From NCBI RefSeq assembly GCF_047729555.1, contig NZ_CP159825.1:1374345-1438344 (forward strand): 64,000 bases of DNA. Direction: 5' to 3'. Shown in pieces: positions 26,971 to 37,162 of the stretch (its first letter is position 1; every line of letters starts with the position of its first letter). The notes beneath the pieces are model-generated. The model saw only the letters and a program-made list of their open reading frames with translations, was not told where the DNA came from and ran no database searches. The DNA is from Porticoccus sp905181945 (lineage in GTDB: Bacteria; Pseudomonadota; Gammaproteobacteria; Pseudomonadales; Porticoccaceae). A program made the translations under genes and the position numbers.

Positions 26971-27247
26971 CGCCCTATCTCCAATGAAAGTGATTGTTTA
27001 GATTCAGCTGTTGTTGGCACTCAAAACACTCATTGTGCTCAATGCCCTCAAAAACCAGCCAGTATTATACCAAATTTTGGTAGCGCTACTCTAGTGTTTA
27101 TAGTCAGTGTTTATATAAATTTGCTCTAACTGAAGACAATATCGATTATAAATATCAAATATAATGACACTGCATGCCGCTTCAGCGGATCTTGAAAGTT
27201 CTGTTTATTATCGGCGTTAAGAGCATGCGTCTTTCTCGAAAATAATA

Positions 27248-27493
27248 TCAATGCAGCTCCTTGGGGTCAACCAGCCTAACTGTTTGGGTCTCAGCCAGCT
27301 TCTCTTCTTTGCTGATATTAACTCTGGTTTCGACCTCTTTTGGGTCACTTTGCAAAAACATTTGATCTTTAAATCCACAGCTTACGCAGTGCCGATAGTC
27401 TCCTTCGCCTTCCTTAAAAATTGTTAACTTGTCCATTTCGCTACATCTTGGACATATAGCGCCAGCAATAAAACGTTTTGTAGCTTTAAACAT
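27248..27493 (-). CDS. YheV family putative zinc ribbon protein
   Basis: An 81-residue protein with an N-terminal KRFIAGAICPRC and a later CVSCG, forming a four-Cys zinc ribbon as in E. coli YheV. ATG at 27493 (MFKATKRF) matches the family N terminus; an upstream in-frame ATG at 27541 would add 16 unlike residues. The acidic C-terminal extension (about 30 residues beyond the ribbon) is longer than in E. coli. Function unknown. Confidence 0.8.
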   Translation of the reverse strand: MFKATKRFIAGAICPRCSEMDKLTIFKEGEGDYRHCVSCGFKDQMFLQSDPKEVETRVNISKEEKLAETQTVRLVDPKELH

Positions 27494-27641
27494 AAAAAAC
27501 CCTATCTCGGTAATATTTTTATCAGAGCGTAACGACATCACCCAACAAGCAAAAAATTTTATTTTATATATAATAAAATAATCTGCGTCCTCTGAAGAGA
27601 GGTCTATTATAACGCTATCCTTTAGTTATCATGGAATTTAA

Positions 27642-28205
27642 ATGGCTAACAATATTCGATCTTATAAAGGAATGACTCCTGTTTTAGGAATAAAGGTGTA
27701 TGTAGACCCCGCAGCTACTGTTATTGGAAACGTCACACTGGGTGATGATGCTTCTGTATGGCCAGGGGCAGTAATTCGCGGTGATATGCATAAAATAATT
27801 ATAGGCAACCGATCTAACATTCAAGATAACGCTGTTCTACATATTACACATGTAAGCGCTTTCAACCCTAAAGGATGGCCCTTGACGGTGGGTGACGATG
27901 TTATCATTGGCCACGGGGCAATACTGCATGGCTGTACAATAGGAAGTCGAATTCTAGTCGGCAACGGTGCTATTGTGAACGATGGAGCCGTGATAGAAGA
28001 CGAGGTTATTATCGGAGCAGGGACAGTGGTGCCTCCTGGGAAAAAACTAGAGAGCGGAAATATTTATGTCGGCAGTCCGTGCCGTTTGTTGCGCCAAACA
28101 ACAGAAAAAGAACGCGCCTTTTTTGTTTACTCTCCGGCCAATTATGTGCTGCTCAAAGATCAGTATCTAAAAGAGATAAAACATGGTCTAAATAATAATG
28201 GCTAA
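27642..28205 (+). CDS. Gamma-carbonic anhydrase family protein (YrdA-like)
   Basis: A 187-residue left-handed beta-helix trimer-forming protein. Hexapeptide repeats run through most of the chain (for example VIGNVTLGDDASVWPGAVIR), and the metal histidines are seen in VLHITHV and GHGAILHGC, matching the three-His site of gamma carbonic anhydrases. Many YrdA-type proteins have no proven activity. It converges on aroE, its usual neighbour in gammaproteobacteria. Confidence 0.9.
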   Translation: MANNIRSYKGMTPVLGIKVYVDPAATVIGNVTLGDDASVWPGAVIRGDMHKIIIGNRSNIQDNAVLHITHVSAFNPKGWPLTVGDDVIIGHGAILHGCTIGSRILVGNGAIVNDGAVIEDEVIIGAGTVVPPGKKLESGNIYVGSPCRLLRQTTEKERAFFVYSPANYVLLKDQYLKEIKHGLNNNG

Positions 28206-28257
28206 GCTGGCACGCTGGCTATTCGCAAATATTTTTGCTGCAACGCATGACTACAGG

Positions 28258-29079
28258 TCATATTTGATTTCTTAGTTTGGCAATTACTGACTGAGTTTCC
28301 GGTCTGACCCCTCGCCATATATAAAAAGATTCTGCCGCTTGCTCCACCAGCATGCCTAGGCCATCCGAAATTTCTATCGCGCCATTTTTTTGGGCCCAAT
28401 CCAAAAATATAGGCTGCTCTGAACCATACATCATGTCATAACAGGCTGCATCTTTTGCCAATAAAGCCTTAGGTAGCGGCGGGAGCTCCCCTGACAAGGT
28501 GGCACTTGTCCCGTTGACCACTAAATCAAACTGTTGGCCTTCCAGCATGTGAAAGTCACAGCCCAACAAATATCCCATCTCAGCAAAAGCTTTAGACAGC
28601 TGCAATGCTTTTTCAATAGTACGATTAGCAATTACTACGTGCTGCGGCAATAATTCAAGCAGCGGCTCAAGCATTCCCCTCACCGCACCTCCGGCACCAA
28701 GCACAAGGATTTTTTTACCCTTTATTTGCCATCCAAGATTGCTAATCAGGTCTCGGACTATGCCGGCGCCATCGGTTGTGTCCCCCAAAATTGTTCCATC
28801 ACTCTGCATACTAAGCGTATTCACCGCACCGGCATGCCTAGCTCTAGCGGTTAGTCTCCCCGCATAGTCATATGCATCAAGCTTAAAAGGTACCGTGATA
28901 TTGAGGCCTTTCCCTCCAGACGAAAAAAAAATATCTGCTGCCTTAGCAAAACAATCTATTTCCACTGTTTGTTTTTTATAGGAAATGTTTTCACCGGTCG
29001 CCACAGAAAAGGCAGCATGAATATCTGGGGACTTGCTATGTTCTACAGGGTTGCCAAAAACAGCGTAATTATCAAGCAT
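28258..29079 (-). CDS. aroE: Shikimate dehydrogenase
   Basis: A 273-residue NADPH-dependent enzyme of the chorismate pathway. The substrate site shows FGNPVEHSKSPDIH at the N terminus and the catalytic Lys in LNITVPFKLDAY; the NADP loop is VLGAGGAVRGML followed by NRTIEKA, where Asn-Arg recognises the 2'-phosphate. The C-terminal GLGMLVEQAAESFYIW is conserved. It is followed upstream by hemF with 88 bases between. Confidence 0.95.
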   Translation of the reverse strand: MLDNYAVFGNPVEHSKSPDIHAAFSVATGENISYKKQTVEIDCFAKAADIFFSSGGKGLNITVPFKLDAYDYAGRLTARARHAGAVNTLSMQSDGTILGDTTDGAGIVRDLISNLGWQIKGKKILVLGAGGAVRGMLEPLLELLPQHVVIANRTIEKALQLSKAFAEMGYLLGCDFHMLEGQQFDLVVNGTSATLSGELPPLPKALLAKDAACYDMMYGSEQPIFLDWAQKNGAIEISDGLGMLVEQAAESFYIWRGVRPETQSVIAKLRNQI

Positions 29080-29166
29080 AGGCTAGAGACCATTATGTTG
29101 CAGAGCTTTAAATACAGAATAAATTAATCAAAAAAAATTTCAACATACGTATATTTACAACAGCGC

Positions 29167-30069
29167 TCATATCCAATCACGGTGTTGCAGGTAAACATCA
29201 TACAATTCTGCTTCTGGGGAGTTTTTTGGCGGATGCCAGTCATACTCCCATCGGACCATAGGCGGCAATGACATCAGGATGGATTCGACTCGACCGCCTG
29301 TTTGCAGACCAAACAGTGTGCCCCTGTCATAAACTAAATTAAATTCAACATACCGCCCTCGACGATAGAGCTGAAATTCCCTTTCTCTATCACCCCATGG
29401 TATCAATTTTCTACGCTGCACGATTGGCAAATAAGCATCTAAAAAACTATTGCCTATTGAAGACATCAATCCAAAGCTATCATCAAAACCATACTGGTTA
29501 AGGTCATCGAAAAAAAGGCCTCCTACGCCTCTCGGCTCGTTGCGATGTTTGAGAAAAAAGTAATCATCGCACCATTTTTTTAGTCGAGGATAGACATCCT
29601 CTCCAAAAGGCTGGCAGGCTTCCTTTGCAATTTGATGCCAATGCTGACAATCATCAGTATTTCCATAATAAGGCGTTAAATCGTAACCGCCGCCAAACCA
29701 CCATACAGGTGTTTCTCCTGGCTTCTCGGCCACAAAGAAACGCACGTTTGCGTGCGCGGTAGGCACATATGGATTTTCTGGATGCATAACTACAGAAACC
29801 CCCATGGCCTCAAACGATCTGCCCTCTAATTCTGGGCGTGCTGACGTAGCTGAAACAGGCAGTTTTGCGCCGCGGACATGAGAAAAGTTAACGCCGCCTT
29901 TCTCAAACACACCGCCATCAGTAATTGTCCGACTGCAGCCCCCGCCGCCTTCTTCTCTGCTCCATTTATCTTCTTGAAACAAGGCCCTAGAATCCTCGGC
30001 CTGCAGGGCGATACAAATACGACTCTGCAAATCTAACAAGTATTCTTTTACTGCTGTTTTGTTTGTCAT
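29167..30069 (-). CDS. hemF: Oxygen-dependent coproporphyrinogen III oxidase
   Basis: A 300-residue enzyme converting coproporphyrinogen III to protoporphyrinogen IX with O2. Family blocks are REEGGGGCSRTITDGGVFEK, VVMHPENPYVPTAHANVR, WFGGGYDLTPYY, and GVGGLFFDDL, with YVEFNLVYDRGTLFGLQ near the end. The oxygen-dependent form agrees with an aerobic lifestyle and with the heme A genes nearby. Confidence 0.96.
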   Translation of the reverse strand: MTNKTAVKEYLLDLQSRICIALQAEDSRALFQEDKWSREEGGGGCSRTITDGGVFEKGGVNFSHVRGAKLPVSATSARPELEGRSFEAMGVSVVMHPENPYVPTAHANVRFFVAEKPGETPVWWFGGGYDLTPYYGNTDDCQHWHQIAKEACQPFGEDVYPRLKKWCDDYFFLKHRNEPRGVGGLFFDDLNQYGFDDSFGLMSSIGNSFLDAYLPIVQRRKLIPWGDREREFQLYRRGRYVEFNLVYDRGTLFGLQTGGRVESILMSLPPMVRWEYDWHPPKNSPEAELYDVYLQHRDWI

Positions 30070-30143
30070 ACATTAATGCCAACTAAGAATTAAAAAAAAT
30101 TTTGTATCGTCTCGACAGCGCGCCTGATAAAACTCCATTGGTT

Positions 30144-30710
30144 TTAACGTAAAACTGCACCCGTTTGTAAATGTTTAATTGACGTAGGGTTGGAGCTCTT
30201 TCCAAGCATGCCAGGTACCACGTAGTCTAGTTGTGTGCGAAAGTAGCTATTAAGTTTTAGCTTACTTTTTGCCGGAGGGAGCCCATGAGGATTTGCTGAC
30301 GTTGAAACCAGCGGTCCATCAAACTCAGCACAAAGAGCTGCAGCAACTGGATGATCGGTTACACGCAGTGCTAGTGTTAGCCGACCCCCGGTTATCCATG
30401 GTGGGGCGACATTATTGTTAGGGACTAGCCATGTTTGTGGGCCCGGCCAGCTTTCTTGCAATTCGTCCAACTCTTGTGATGATATATCAGTCAGAAAGGG
30501 TTGAAATTGCTCAATGTCTTTGGCTATGAGAATGAGGCCCATTCCCCGTCGTCGTCGCTTCATGGTCAATATCTGCTCAACGGCGCTTTCAGAAAAAGGG
30601 CTGCACCCAAGCCCCCAAACAGCCTCAGTAGGGTAAGCAATAACACCATTGGCATTAAGAATGGTTGCGGCCTGCATGATTTGAAAAGAGTTACGATCAG
30701 GAGGAATCAT
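30144..30710 (-). CDS. tsaC: Threonylcarbamoyl-AMP synthase TsaC
   Basis: A 188-residue YrdC-fold protein that makes threonylcarbamoyl-AMP for the t6A modification of tRNA. Conserved pieces are NANGVIAYPTEAVWGLGCSP, the basic MKRRRRGMGLILIA and STSANPHGLPPA. It is the short TsaC form without the Sua5 domain. Neighbours hemF and aroE match the Pseudomonas order tsaC-hemF-aroE. Confidence 0.93.
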   Translation of the reverse strand: MIPPDRNSFQIMQAATILNANGVIAYPTEAVWGLGCSPFSESAVEQILTMKRRRRGMGLILIAKDIEQFQPFLTDISSQELDELQESWPGPQTWLVPNNNVAPPWITGGRLTLALRVTDHPVAAALCAEFDGPLVSTSANPHGLPPAKSKLKLNSYFRTQLDYVVPGMLGKSSNPTSIKHLQTGAVLR

Positions 30711-30723
30711 CGCGAGTAATTGT

Positions 30724-31230
30724 TCAACGGTTTTTTAGTTTCTCTTGCAGAGCGGCATCTTTTGCAATGACTGCCTGAGCATTAGCCTCACGCTCGTTAA
30801 TAAGGGCCTCGTGCAGCTTGGTGTTAGAAACTGCAATAATTTGTATTGCTAAATAAGCTGCATTTTTCGCTCCAGCCTTACCTATAGCAACGGTGGCAAC
30901 AGGTATTCCGCCTGGCATCTGTACTGTGGAAAGCAGGGAATCAAGGCCATCCATGGAGGTGGCAATAGGGACTCCGATGACCGGACGAAGAGTATTTGCT
31001 GCCACAGCACCTGCTAGATGTGCAGCCATTCCTGCTGCACAAATGAAAGCTGCGCAGCCTCTTTTGTCTGCCTCTTTGACAAAACTGTGTGTTGCTTCAG
31101 GAGTGCGGTGGGCAGAAGCTATTTTAACCTCAAGGGGAATATCAAATTTTTGCAAAGTCTCGATACATGACTCCATCACGGGCAAATCGGAATCCGAACC
31201 CATAAGAATTGCAACAAATGGCTTACTCAT
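30724..31230 (-). CDS. purE: N5-carboxyaminoimidazole ribonucleotide mutase
   Basis: A 168-residue class I PurE that shifts the carboxyl of N5-CAIR to CAIR in purine synthesis. The phosphate/substrate loop ILMGSDSDLPVM starts at residue 8, with ASAHRTPE and AGMAAHLAG as the other active-site segments. The start at 31230 (MSKPFVAILMGS) matches the family; an upstream TTG or ATG would add unrelated residues. No purK is visible alongside. Divergent from def. Confidence 0.94.
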   Translation of the reverse strand: MSKPFVAILMGSDSDLPVMESCIETLQKFDIPLEVKIASAHRTPEATHSFVKEADKRGCAAFICAAGMAAHLAGAVAANTLRPVIGVPIATSMDGLDSLLSTVQMPGGIPVATVAIGKAGAKNAAYLAIQIIAVSNTKLHEALINEREANAQAVIAKDAALQEKLKNR

Positions 31231-31316
31231 TGTGTATAATTCCTTAATTATTTGTATAAAGCAGCATATGTTAGCAGTGGTTAACACCTAATGGCCAGAA
31301 ACTCGTTAAAAACAAT

Positions 31317-31832
31317 ATGTCATTACTAAATATTCTTGAATTTCCCGACGCGCGCCTTCGCACAGTAGCCAAACCTGTTGCAAAGATAGACGAGGCTGCC
31401 AAAAAACTAATCGGTGATATGTTGGAAACAATGTATGCGGCTGATGGGGTTGGTCTAGCCGCCACACAAGTTAATGTTCATTTGCGTATAATAGTGATCG
31501 ACTTACAGAGGGATGGCGGCGATCCGCTGATATTAGTTAATCCAGAAATTGAGGTATTAGATCAATCGACATGCCCAACTGAAGAGGGGTGTCTCTCTGT
31601 TCCTGGATTCACTGAAACTGTTAATCGTCCCGAAAATGTTCGCGTAAGGGCTCTGAACAAAGAAGGTCAGGCTTTTGAGCTTGAGCCCCAGGGGTTGCTA
31701 GCCGTATGTATACAACACGAAATTGATCATCTAAATGGAAGGTTGTTTGTAGACTACCTCTCCTCCTTCAAACAAGAGCGACTCAAAAAAAAAATGATAA
31801 AGCAGCGTCGTCAAGATAATCCGTCATCATAA
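31317..31832 (+). CDS. def: Peptide deformylase
   Basis: A 171-residue metalloenzyme that removes the N-formyl group from nascent proteins. The three motifs are GVGLAATQ, EEGCLSVPG (metal-binding Cys) and QHEIDHLNG (two metal His and the catalytic Glu). It starts a rightward def-fmt-rsmB-trkA-trkH run. Confidence 0.97.
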   Translation: MSLLNILEFPDARLRTVAKPVAKIDEAAKKLIGDMLETMYAADGVGLAATQVNVHLRIIVIDLQRDGGDPLILVNPEIEVLDQSTCPTEEGCLSVPGFTETVNRPENVRVRALNKEGQAFELEPQGLLAVCIQHEIDHLNGRLFVDYLSSFKQERLKKKMIKQRRQDNPSS

Positions 31833-31841
31833 TGGTTAAGT

Positions 31842-32825
31842 ATGAGAGCCGAGGGGGGGAGACCATTGCGCATTGTATTTGCTGGCACCCCTGAATTTGC
31901 CGTCCAACACCTCAAGGTGCTTTTAGGTAATGATAGCGCTCATGAGGTTGTTGCTGTTTATACGCAACCAGATCGTCCAGCGGGTCGAGGGAAAAAGCTC
32001 GCCTCTAGCCCAGTAAAGACCTTAGCCGAAATAATGGGGCTGCCGGTATACCAGCCCATAAGTCTCAAAGACCCTGAACAGCAACTGATCTTAACCAGCC
32101 TCAGGCCTGATTTAATAGTTGTTGTTGCCTATGGCTTGCTGCTACCACCAAAAATTTTGAATATACCTAAATATGGCTGCGTCAATGTGCACGCATCGCT
32201 TCTGCCTCGATGGAGAGGTGCGGCGCCAATACAAAGAGCCATAGAGGCAGGAGACACCAAAAGCGGCGTCACTATTATGCAAATGGATACAGGGCTCGAC
32301 ACGGGCGATATGCTAAATTTTGTAGAATGTAAAATAGCCTCTGATGAAACTGGGGGTTCTCTTCAGAACAAAATGTCAGCTATAGGGCCGTCCGCTTTAC
32401 TGCATACACTAGAAAAAATAGCGCGGGGAGAGAGCGTTCCGGTCAAGCAAGATAGCGCCTTGAGTACTTACGCAGCAAAGCTTACTAAAGGTGAAGCTTT
32501 TTTGGACTGGTCAATGCCAGCCGAAAGACTCTCTCGAAAAATTTTAGCGTTCAACCCTTCTCAGGTTGCTTGCACCACTCTAAACAACGAGCATGTTCGA
32601 ATTTGGCACGCAGAACCCAGTATTGCCTGTGAAGCTGTTATTCCTGGAACCATAATAAGCACCAATAATGATGGCATCCAGGTAGGTACAGGACAAGGAA
32701 GCCTGCTGATAACGCAACTTCAATTGCCTGGAAAAAACCGCTTACAAGCATCAGAAGTACTACGATCCAAAGCAGTTTATTTCTCTCCTGGTAACATCTT
32801 TGGGCAAAAGGCTGATGATCAGTGA
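31842..32825 (+). CDS. fmt: Methionyl-tRNA formyltransferase
   Basis: Formylates initiator Met-tRNA with 10-formyl-THF. The 327-residue protein has RIVFAGTPEFAV, YTQPDRPAGRG and the catalytic VNVHASLLPRWRGAAPI with the Asp in MDTGLDTGDM, then the C-terminal OB domain. The ATG at 31842 has a weak upstream site; an in-frame TTG at 31866 sits after GGGGGGAGA, so the true start could be eight codons later. It ends in a GTGA overlap with rsmB. Confidence 0.95.
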   Translation: MRAEGGRPLRIVFAGTPEFAVQHLKVLLGNDSAHEVVAVYTQPDRPAGRGKKLASSPVKTLAEIMGLPVYQPISLKDPEQQLILTSLRPDLIVVVAYGLLLPPKILNIPKYGCVNVHASLLPRWRGAAPIQRAIEAGDTKSGVTIMQMDTGLDTGDMLNFVECKIASDETGGSLQNKMSAIGPSALLHTLEKIARGESVPVKQDSALSTYAAKLTKGEAFLDWSMPAERLSRKILAFNPSQVACTTLNNEHVRIWHAEPSIACEAVIPGTIISTNNDGIQVGTGQGSLLITQLQLPGKNRLQASEVLRSKAVYFSPGNIFGQKADDQ

Positions 32826-34147
32826 ATCCTCGCATCGCTGCAGTGCATATCATTACCAGCATACTTCACGATGAAGGATCTCTTAGTACGCTGGTTCCGC
32901 ACTATGTCTCAAAAGTAGCCGAATCTGATCGCGCCCTGATGCAGCAGCTGTGTTATGGCACCCTTCGTTATTACCCTATGCTATTAACCTATCTGGATAT
33001 TTTGCTAAAAAAACCTTTTAAAAACAAAGATCAAGATCTTGAAGCGGTGATCGCGTGCTCTATTTATCAACTATTAGAAACACGTATTCCTCCCCATGCG
33101 GCCGTCAACGAGGCCGCTGATGCATGCAAAGCATTAAAAAAACCATGGGCGACAGGATTGGTAAACGCAGTATTACGTCGTTTTCTGCGTGAACGAACAC
33201 AGTTAGATTCAAGTTTAGAGAAAAACTTAGTTTTTCAGACTGCGCACCCGGACTGGCTAGTTAAGCTCTGGCAAGAAGCGTGGCCTGAACATCTCGATGC
33301 AATTATTGAAGCAAGCAATTCACAGCCGCCCATGACCCTTAGGGTAAATCAGAACCAAACCAATCAAAATCAATATCTAAATCTACTCAAAAAGGCAGAG
33401 ATTGCTGCTATTGCAACACTGGTTAGCTGTGATGGGATTTCTTTAGGGCGCCCTTTAGACGTAACACAGTTGCCTGGGTTTTTAGATGGCGCTGTTAGCG
33501 TTCAAGATGAAGCAGCACAATTGTCTGCTCATTTACTTAATTTAAGTGCTGGCCAAAGGATTCTTGATGCTTGCTGCGCTCCTGGTGGAAAAACCTGTCA
33601 TATTTTAGAAGTGCTTGAAAAAAAATATGCACAAGGTAGTACTGTAACAGCCGTTGATGTTTCAAAAAAACGACTGGAGCGCGTAAAATCTAATTTAGAC
33701 CGACTGGGATTGCAGGCTCAACTGATTGCCTGTGATGTCCTTGAAACACAGGACTGGTGGGACGGAAAACCCTTTGATCGTATTCTGCTTGACGCTCCTT
33801 GTTCGGCTACAGGAGTGATTCGTCGTCATCCTGATGTGAAACTACTGCGCAAACCGACAGATATTGATAAGCTAGCCATATTGCAATTGGCGCTACTAAA
33901 AGCACTCTGGCCCCTACTAAAGGAAGGCGGGATTCTGTTATACGCCACATGTTCTATATTGCCGCAGGAAAATGATATGGTAATTTTAAAGTTTGTTCAT
34001 TCCACACCAGAGGCAGCTTTAGAAACAATAGATCTTGATATTGGCACGAAGACCTCAAGCGGGCGTCAGCTGCTTCCAAAGCTCGGGGGCCATGATGGTT
34101 TTTATTATGCTCGGCTGCGGAAAAACAAAAAACCCCTGAAGCTATAG
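32822..34147 (+). CDS. rsmB: 16S rRNA m5C967 methyltransferase RsmB
   Basis: A 441-residue protein with an N-terminal NusB-like RNA-binding domain (about 1-140) and a C-terminal SAM-dependent catalytic domain. Motifs are DACCAPGGKTCHIL (SAM), LDAPCSATGVIRRHPD and YATCSILPQEND (nucleophile Cys). GTG start overlaps the fmt stop by 4 bases. Confidence 0.95.
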   Translation: MNPRIAAVHIITSILHDEGSLSTLVPHYVSKVAESDRALMQQLCYGTLRYYPMLLTYLDILLKKPFKNKDQDLEAVIACSIYQLLETRIPPHAAVNEAADACKALKKPWATGLVNAVLRRFLRERTQLDSSLEKNLVFQTAHPDWLVKLWQEAWPEHLDAIIEASNSQPPMTLRVNQNQTNQNQYLNLLKKAEIAAIATLVSCDGISLGRPLDVTQLPGFLDGAVSVQDEAAQLSAHLLNLSAGQRILDACCAPGGKTCHILEVLEKKYAQGSTVTAVDVSKKRLERVKSNLDRLGLQAQLIACDVLETQDWWDGKPFDRILLDAPCSATGVIRRHPDVKLLRKPTDIDKLAILQLALLKALWPLLKEGGILLYATCSILPQENDMVILKFVHSTPEAALETIDLDIGTKTSSGRQLLPKLGGHDGFYYARLRKNKKPLKL

Positions 34148-34233
34148 TAAATAGTGTTTATGGATGCATTAAGTAGTGTTAAAAAGCCAATAACACAAAT
34201 CACGCTATTGATGGGCGTTAAGGACTATCTGTT

Positions 34234-35616
34234 ATGAAAATAGTAATCATTGGAGCTGGTCGAGTAGGTAACACTCTAGCCCAACACCTATCAGGGGAGT
34301 CAAACGATATTTCAGTGGTAGACCTAAATGAGAAAAAACTCCTGAAGTTGCAAGAGCGAGCTGACATAAGAATTGTGCATGGGATGGGCTCACATCCAGA
34401 TGTTTTACTGAGAGCAGGTATCGAAGATGCAGACATGTTGGTCGCTGTAACAAAAAGCGATGAGGTGAACATTGTTGCCTGTCAGGTCGCCCAATCATTG
34501 TTCCGAACACCCACCAAAATAGCCCGAATAAGAAGCGCTAGTTATACATCCGAAAAATATCATGGTCGTCTATTTCATGAAAAAAACTTTCCAGTAGATT
34601 TTATTCTCTCGCCAGAGCAGGTAGTCACGGACTATATATGTCGTCTCGTTAAACAGCCCGGTGCTTTGCAAGTGCTAGATTATGCAAATGGGCTGGCCCA
34701 ACTAGTTGCTGTTAAGGTAGAACAAGGCGGACCGTTGCTTGGAAAAGAACTGAGGGTACTGAAAGAGCACATGCCAAAAGCTGATGCTCGAGTCGCTGCA
34801 ATCTTTCGAAAAGATCGACCCATCATCCCTCAGGGAGACACTGTCATTGAAGAAGATGACGAGGTTTTTTTTATTGCTGCAAAACAAAATATTCGCCAAG
34901 TTATGGGCGAGCTTGGCAGGCTGGATAACCCCTATCGTCGGCTGATTATTGCTGGCGGAGGCAACATCGGATATCAGGTTGCTAGAGCACTAGAAGACGA
35001 CCATAGCATCAAAATTATCGAATATTCAAAAGAGCGCTGTCAGTACATATCTGAGCGTCTTAACGACACCCTCGTGCTTCATGGTTCTGCTGCTGATCAA
35101 GATTTGTTACTAGAAGAGAACATTGATAAAACAGATGTCTTTCTTGCTCTGACCAACGATGACGAGGTTAATATTATGGCCTCACTGTTAGCGAAACGGC
35201 TTGGTGTTCGCAGTGTTATGACGCTAATTAACAACCCAGTTTATGCCAACCTCATCCAAGGGGGCGAAATTGATATCGCCATTTCACCTCAGCAGGCAAC
35301 AACCAGCGTTCTTCTGGCTCATGTCAGAAAAGGAGACACTGTCAGCGCTAATTCTTTACGAAGAGGTGCCGCTGAAGCCATGGAAATTATTGTGCATGGG
35401 GACAACAAATCATCAAAAGTGGTGGATCGAACTGTTGGGGAAATTAATGCTCCTTCAGGGGTTACAATAGCAGCCCTCGTTAGGGACGGAGAGGTTATAG
35501 TTGCACACCACGATACAGTAATACGCAACAACGATCATGTTATTTTGTTTGTAGTGGACAAAAAACAAACCCGAGAGGTTGAACGACTCTTTGCGGTTGG
35601 TTTTAATTTCTTCTAA
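34234..35616 (+). CDS. trkA: Trk potassium uptake protein TrkA
   Basis: Cytoplasmic NAD(H)-binding gating subunit of Trk. The 460 residues contain two RCK modules, each with an N-terminal Rossmann loop (IIGAGRVGNTLA at about 4, IAGGGNIGYQVA at about 236) and a C-terminal TrkA_C domain. AAGGA lies upstream of the ATG. trkH follows after 68 bases, so regulator and channel are co-located. Confidence 0.96.
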   Translation: MKIVIIGAGRVGNTLAQHLSGESNDISVVDLNEKKLLKLQERADIRIVHGMGSHPDVLLRAGIEDADMLVAVTKSDEVNIVACQVAQSLFRTPTKIARIRSASYTSEKYHGRLFHEKNFPVDFILSPEQVVTDYICRLVKQPGALQVLDYANGLAQLVAVKVEQGGPLLGKELRVLKEHMPKADARVAAIFRKDRPIIPQGDTVIEEDDEVFFIAAKQNIRQVMGELGRLDNPYRRLIIAGGGNIGYQVARALEDDHSIKIIEYSKERCQYISERLNDTLVLHGSAADQDLLLEENIDKTDVFLALTNDDEVNIMASLLAKRLGVRSVMTLINNPVYANLIQGGEIDIAISPQQATTSVLLAHVRKGDTVSANSLRRGAAEAMEIIVHGDNKSSKVVDRTVGEINAPSGVTIAALVRDGEVIVAHHDTVIRNNDHVILFVVDKKQTREVERLFAVGFNFF

Positions 35617-35684
35617 CTAGACATATACGTTTATATACAGAGCCAAACAACAATATAAAAAGCTAAGGGCGCTATAATAAAATA

Positions 35685-37136
35685 ATGAATTTTTCGATGA
35701 TTTCAAAAGTTCTTGGCATGTTGATGATGATATTCAGCCTAACTTTGTTGCCCCCCATTTTAGTTGCCAGCATCTATAACGAGACTACGCACCAAGATTT
35801 TTTCTTGTCTTTTGCAATTATTTTTTCTATCGGAATGCTCATGTGGCTTCCGTTTAGTCGCAAAACTGTTGTACTTCGTACTCGCGATGGATTCTTAATT
35901 ACCGTAATGTTTTGGCTAGAATTAGGCATTGTTGGCGCTCTACCATTTTATCTCACTGATGTTATTAATTTATCTTTTACAGACGCTGTATTTGAATCGA
36001 TGTCCGGGCTTACTACAACGGGGGCAACCGTGCTTTCAGGGCTAGATTTTCTTCCAAAATCTATTCTGTATTATCGCCAACAATTACAGTGGCTCGGAGG
36101 CATAGGCATAGTGGTGATAGCTATTGCTGTTATGCCAATGCTTGGTGTTGGCGTTGTACAGCTTTACCGAGTAGGGGCAACCGGAACAACAAGCGACAGC
36201 AAGCTTACCCCTCGCATAACAGAAACTGCAAAAGTGCTATTTATTCTTTATATATGCCTAACTCTGGCTTGCCTGACAGCTTATTGGGCGGCAGGTATGA
36301 CTTTTTTTGATGCTCTCTCGCATAGTTTTTCTACCGTAGCTATAGGTGGTTTTTCGACTCATGATGCAAGTATGGGGTTTTTCGAGAACAACCCGGCTAT
36401 CATCAGTATTTGTATTGTTTTCATGATTTTATCCGGGTTAAGTTTTGGCCTGCATTACTATGCGTGGATAAGACAATCTCTTTTTCACTATCTACACAAC
36501 CAAGAAGCTAAGCTGTATTTAACGATGCTTTTAGCTGGCGCCATATTGGTATCTTTATGCCTCTATTTCAATGGAACATATAGCCAAAGCGAAAGCATGT
36601 ACCATGGCGTCTTTCAGTTTGTATCCATTATGACCACCACTGGTTTTGTGACAGATAAGTTTACTAGCTGGCCAAGCTTTTTACCCTTCTTTTTAATATT
36701 CTTTTCATTTTTTGGCGCCTGCGCCGGGTCTACTGGAGGGGGCATCAAGGTGGGCAGGCTGCTAATAATTGCAAAACAGATTATGTCTCATGTCTATAAG
36801 CTTATTCATCCAAACGGAGTCTTTCCAGTAAAAATTAAGAACAGGCATGTGCCGCATTCTATTTCTGATGGTATTTGGGCTTTTTTCGGTATTTATCTTG
36901 CGGTATTTTATTTTATGCTTTTGCTGTTGATGGCTTCAGGGCTAGATTACGCTAGCTCATGGTCTGCTGCTGCGGCCTCTTTAAATAATTTGGGCCCTGG
37001 TCTTGGCGAGGTCTCTGAGCACTATGGAAATATTAATGCTTTTGCAAAATGGGTGCTTTGTTTCGGTATGATCTTGGGGCGGCTTGAAATATTTACATTA
37101 CTAGTACTGCTTACACCTATGTTCTGGCGAAAATAA
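35685..37136 (+). CDS. trkH: Trk potassium transporter membrane subunit TrkH
   Basis: A 483-residue SKT-family channel with four M1-P-M2 repeats. Selectivity-filter segments are visible as SMSGLTTTGATVL, STVAIGGFSTHD, IMTTTGFVTDK and SLNNLGPGLGEV. Paired with trkA. A weak 6-base-pair hairpin followed by GTTTTT (37147-37178) overlaps the end of the opposing gene and may end the transcript. Confidence 0.95.
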   Translation: MNFSMISKVLGMLMMIFSLTLLPPILVASIYNETTHQDFFLSFAIIFSIGMLMWLPFSRKTVVLRTRDGFLITVMFWLELGIVGALPFYLTDVINLSFTDAVFESMSGLTTTGATVLSGLDFLPKSILYYRQQLQWLGGIGIVVIAIAVMPMLGVGVVQLYRVGATGTTSDSKLTPRITETAKVLFILYICLTLACLTAYWAAGMTFFDALSHSFSTVAIGGFSTHDASMGFFENNPAIISICIVFMILSGLSFGLHYYAWIRQSLFHYLHNQEAKLYLTMLLAGAILVSLCLYFNGTYSQSESMYHGVFQFVSIMTTTGFVTDKFTSWPSFLPFFLIFFSFFGACAGSTGGGIKVGRLLIIAKQIMSHVYKLIHPNGVFPVKIKNRHVPHSISDGIWAFFGIYLAVFYFMLLLLMASGLDYASSWSAAAASLNNLGPGLGEVSEHYGNINAFAKWVLCFGMILGRLEIFTLLVLLTPMFWRK

Positions 37137-37162
37137 ATCTCTGTCACGAAGTCGCACTCTAG

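Noticed and set aside
27180..27215. CCGC/GCGG hairpin downstream of yheV as a terminator
   Set aside because: Only a 4-base stem and no T run on the expected strand.
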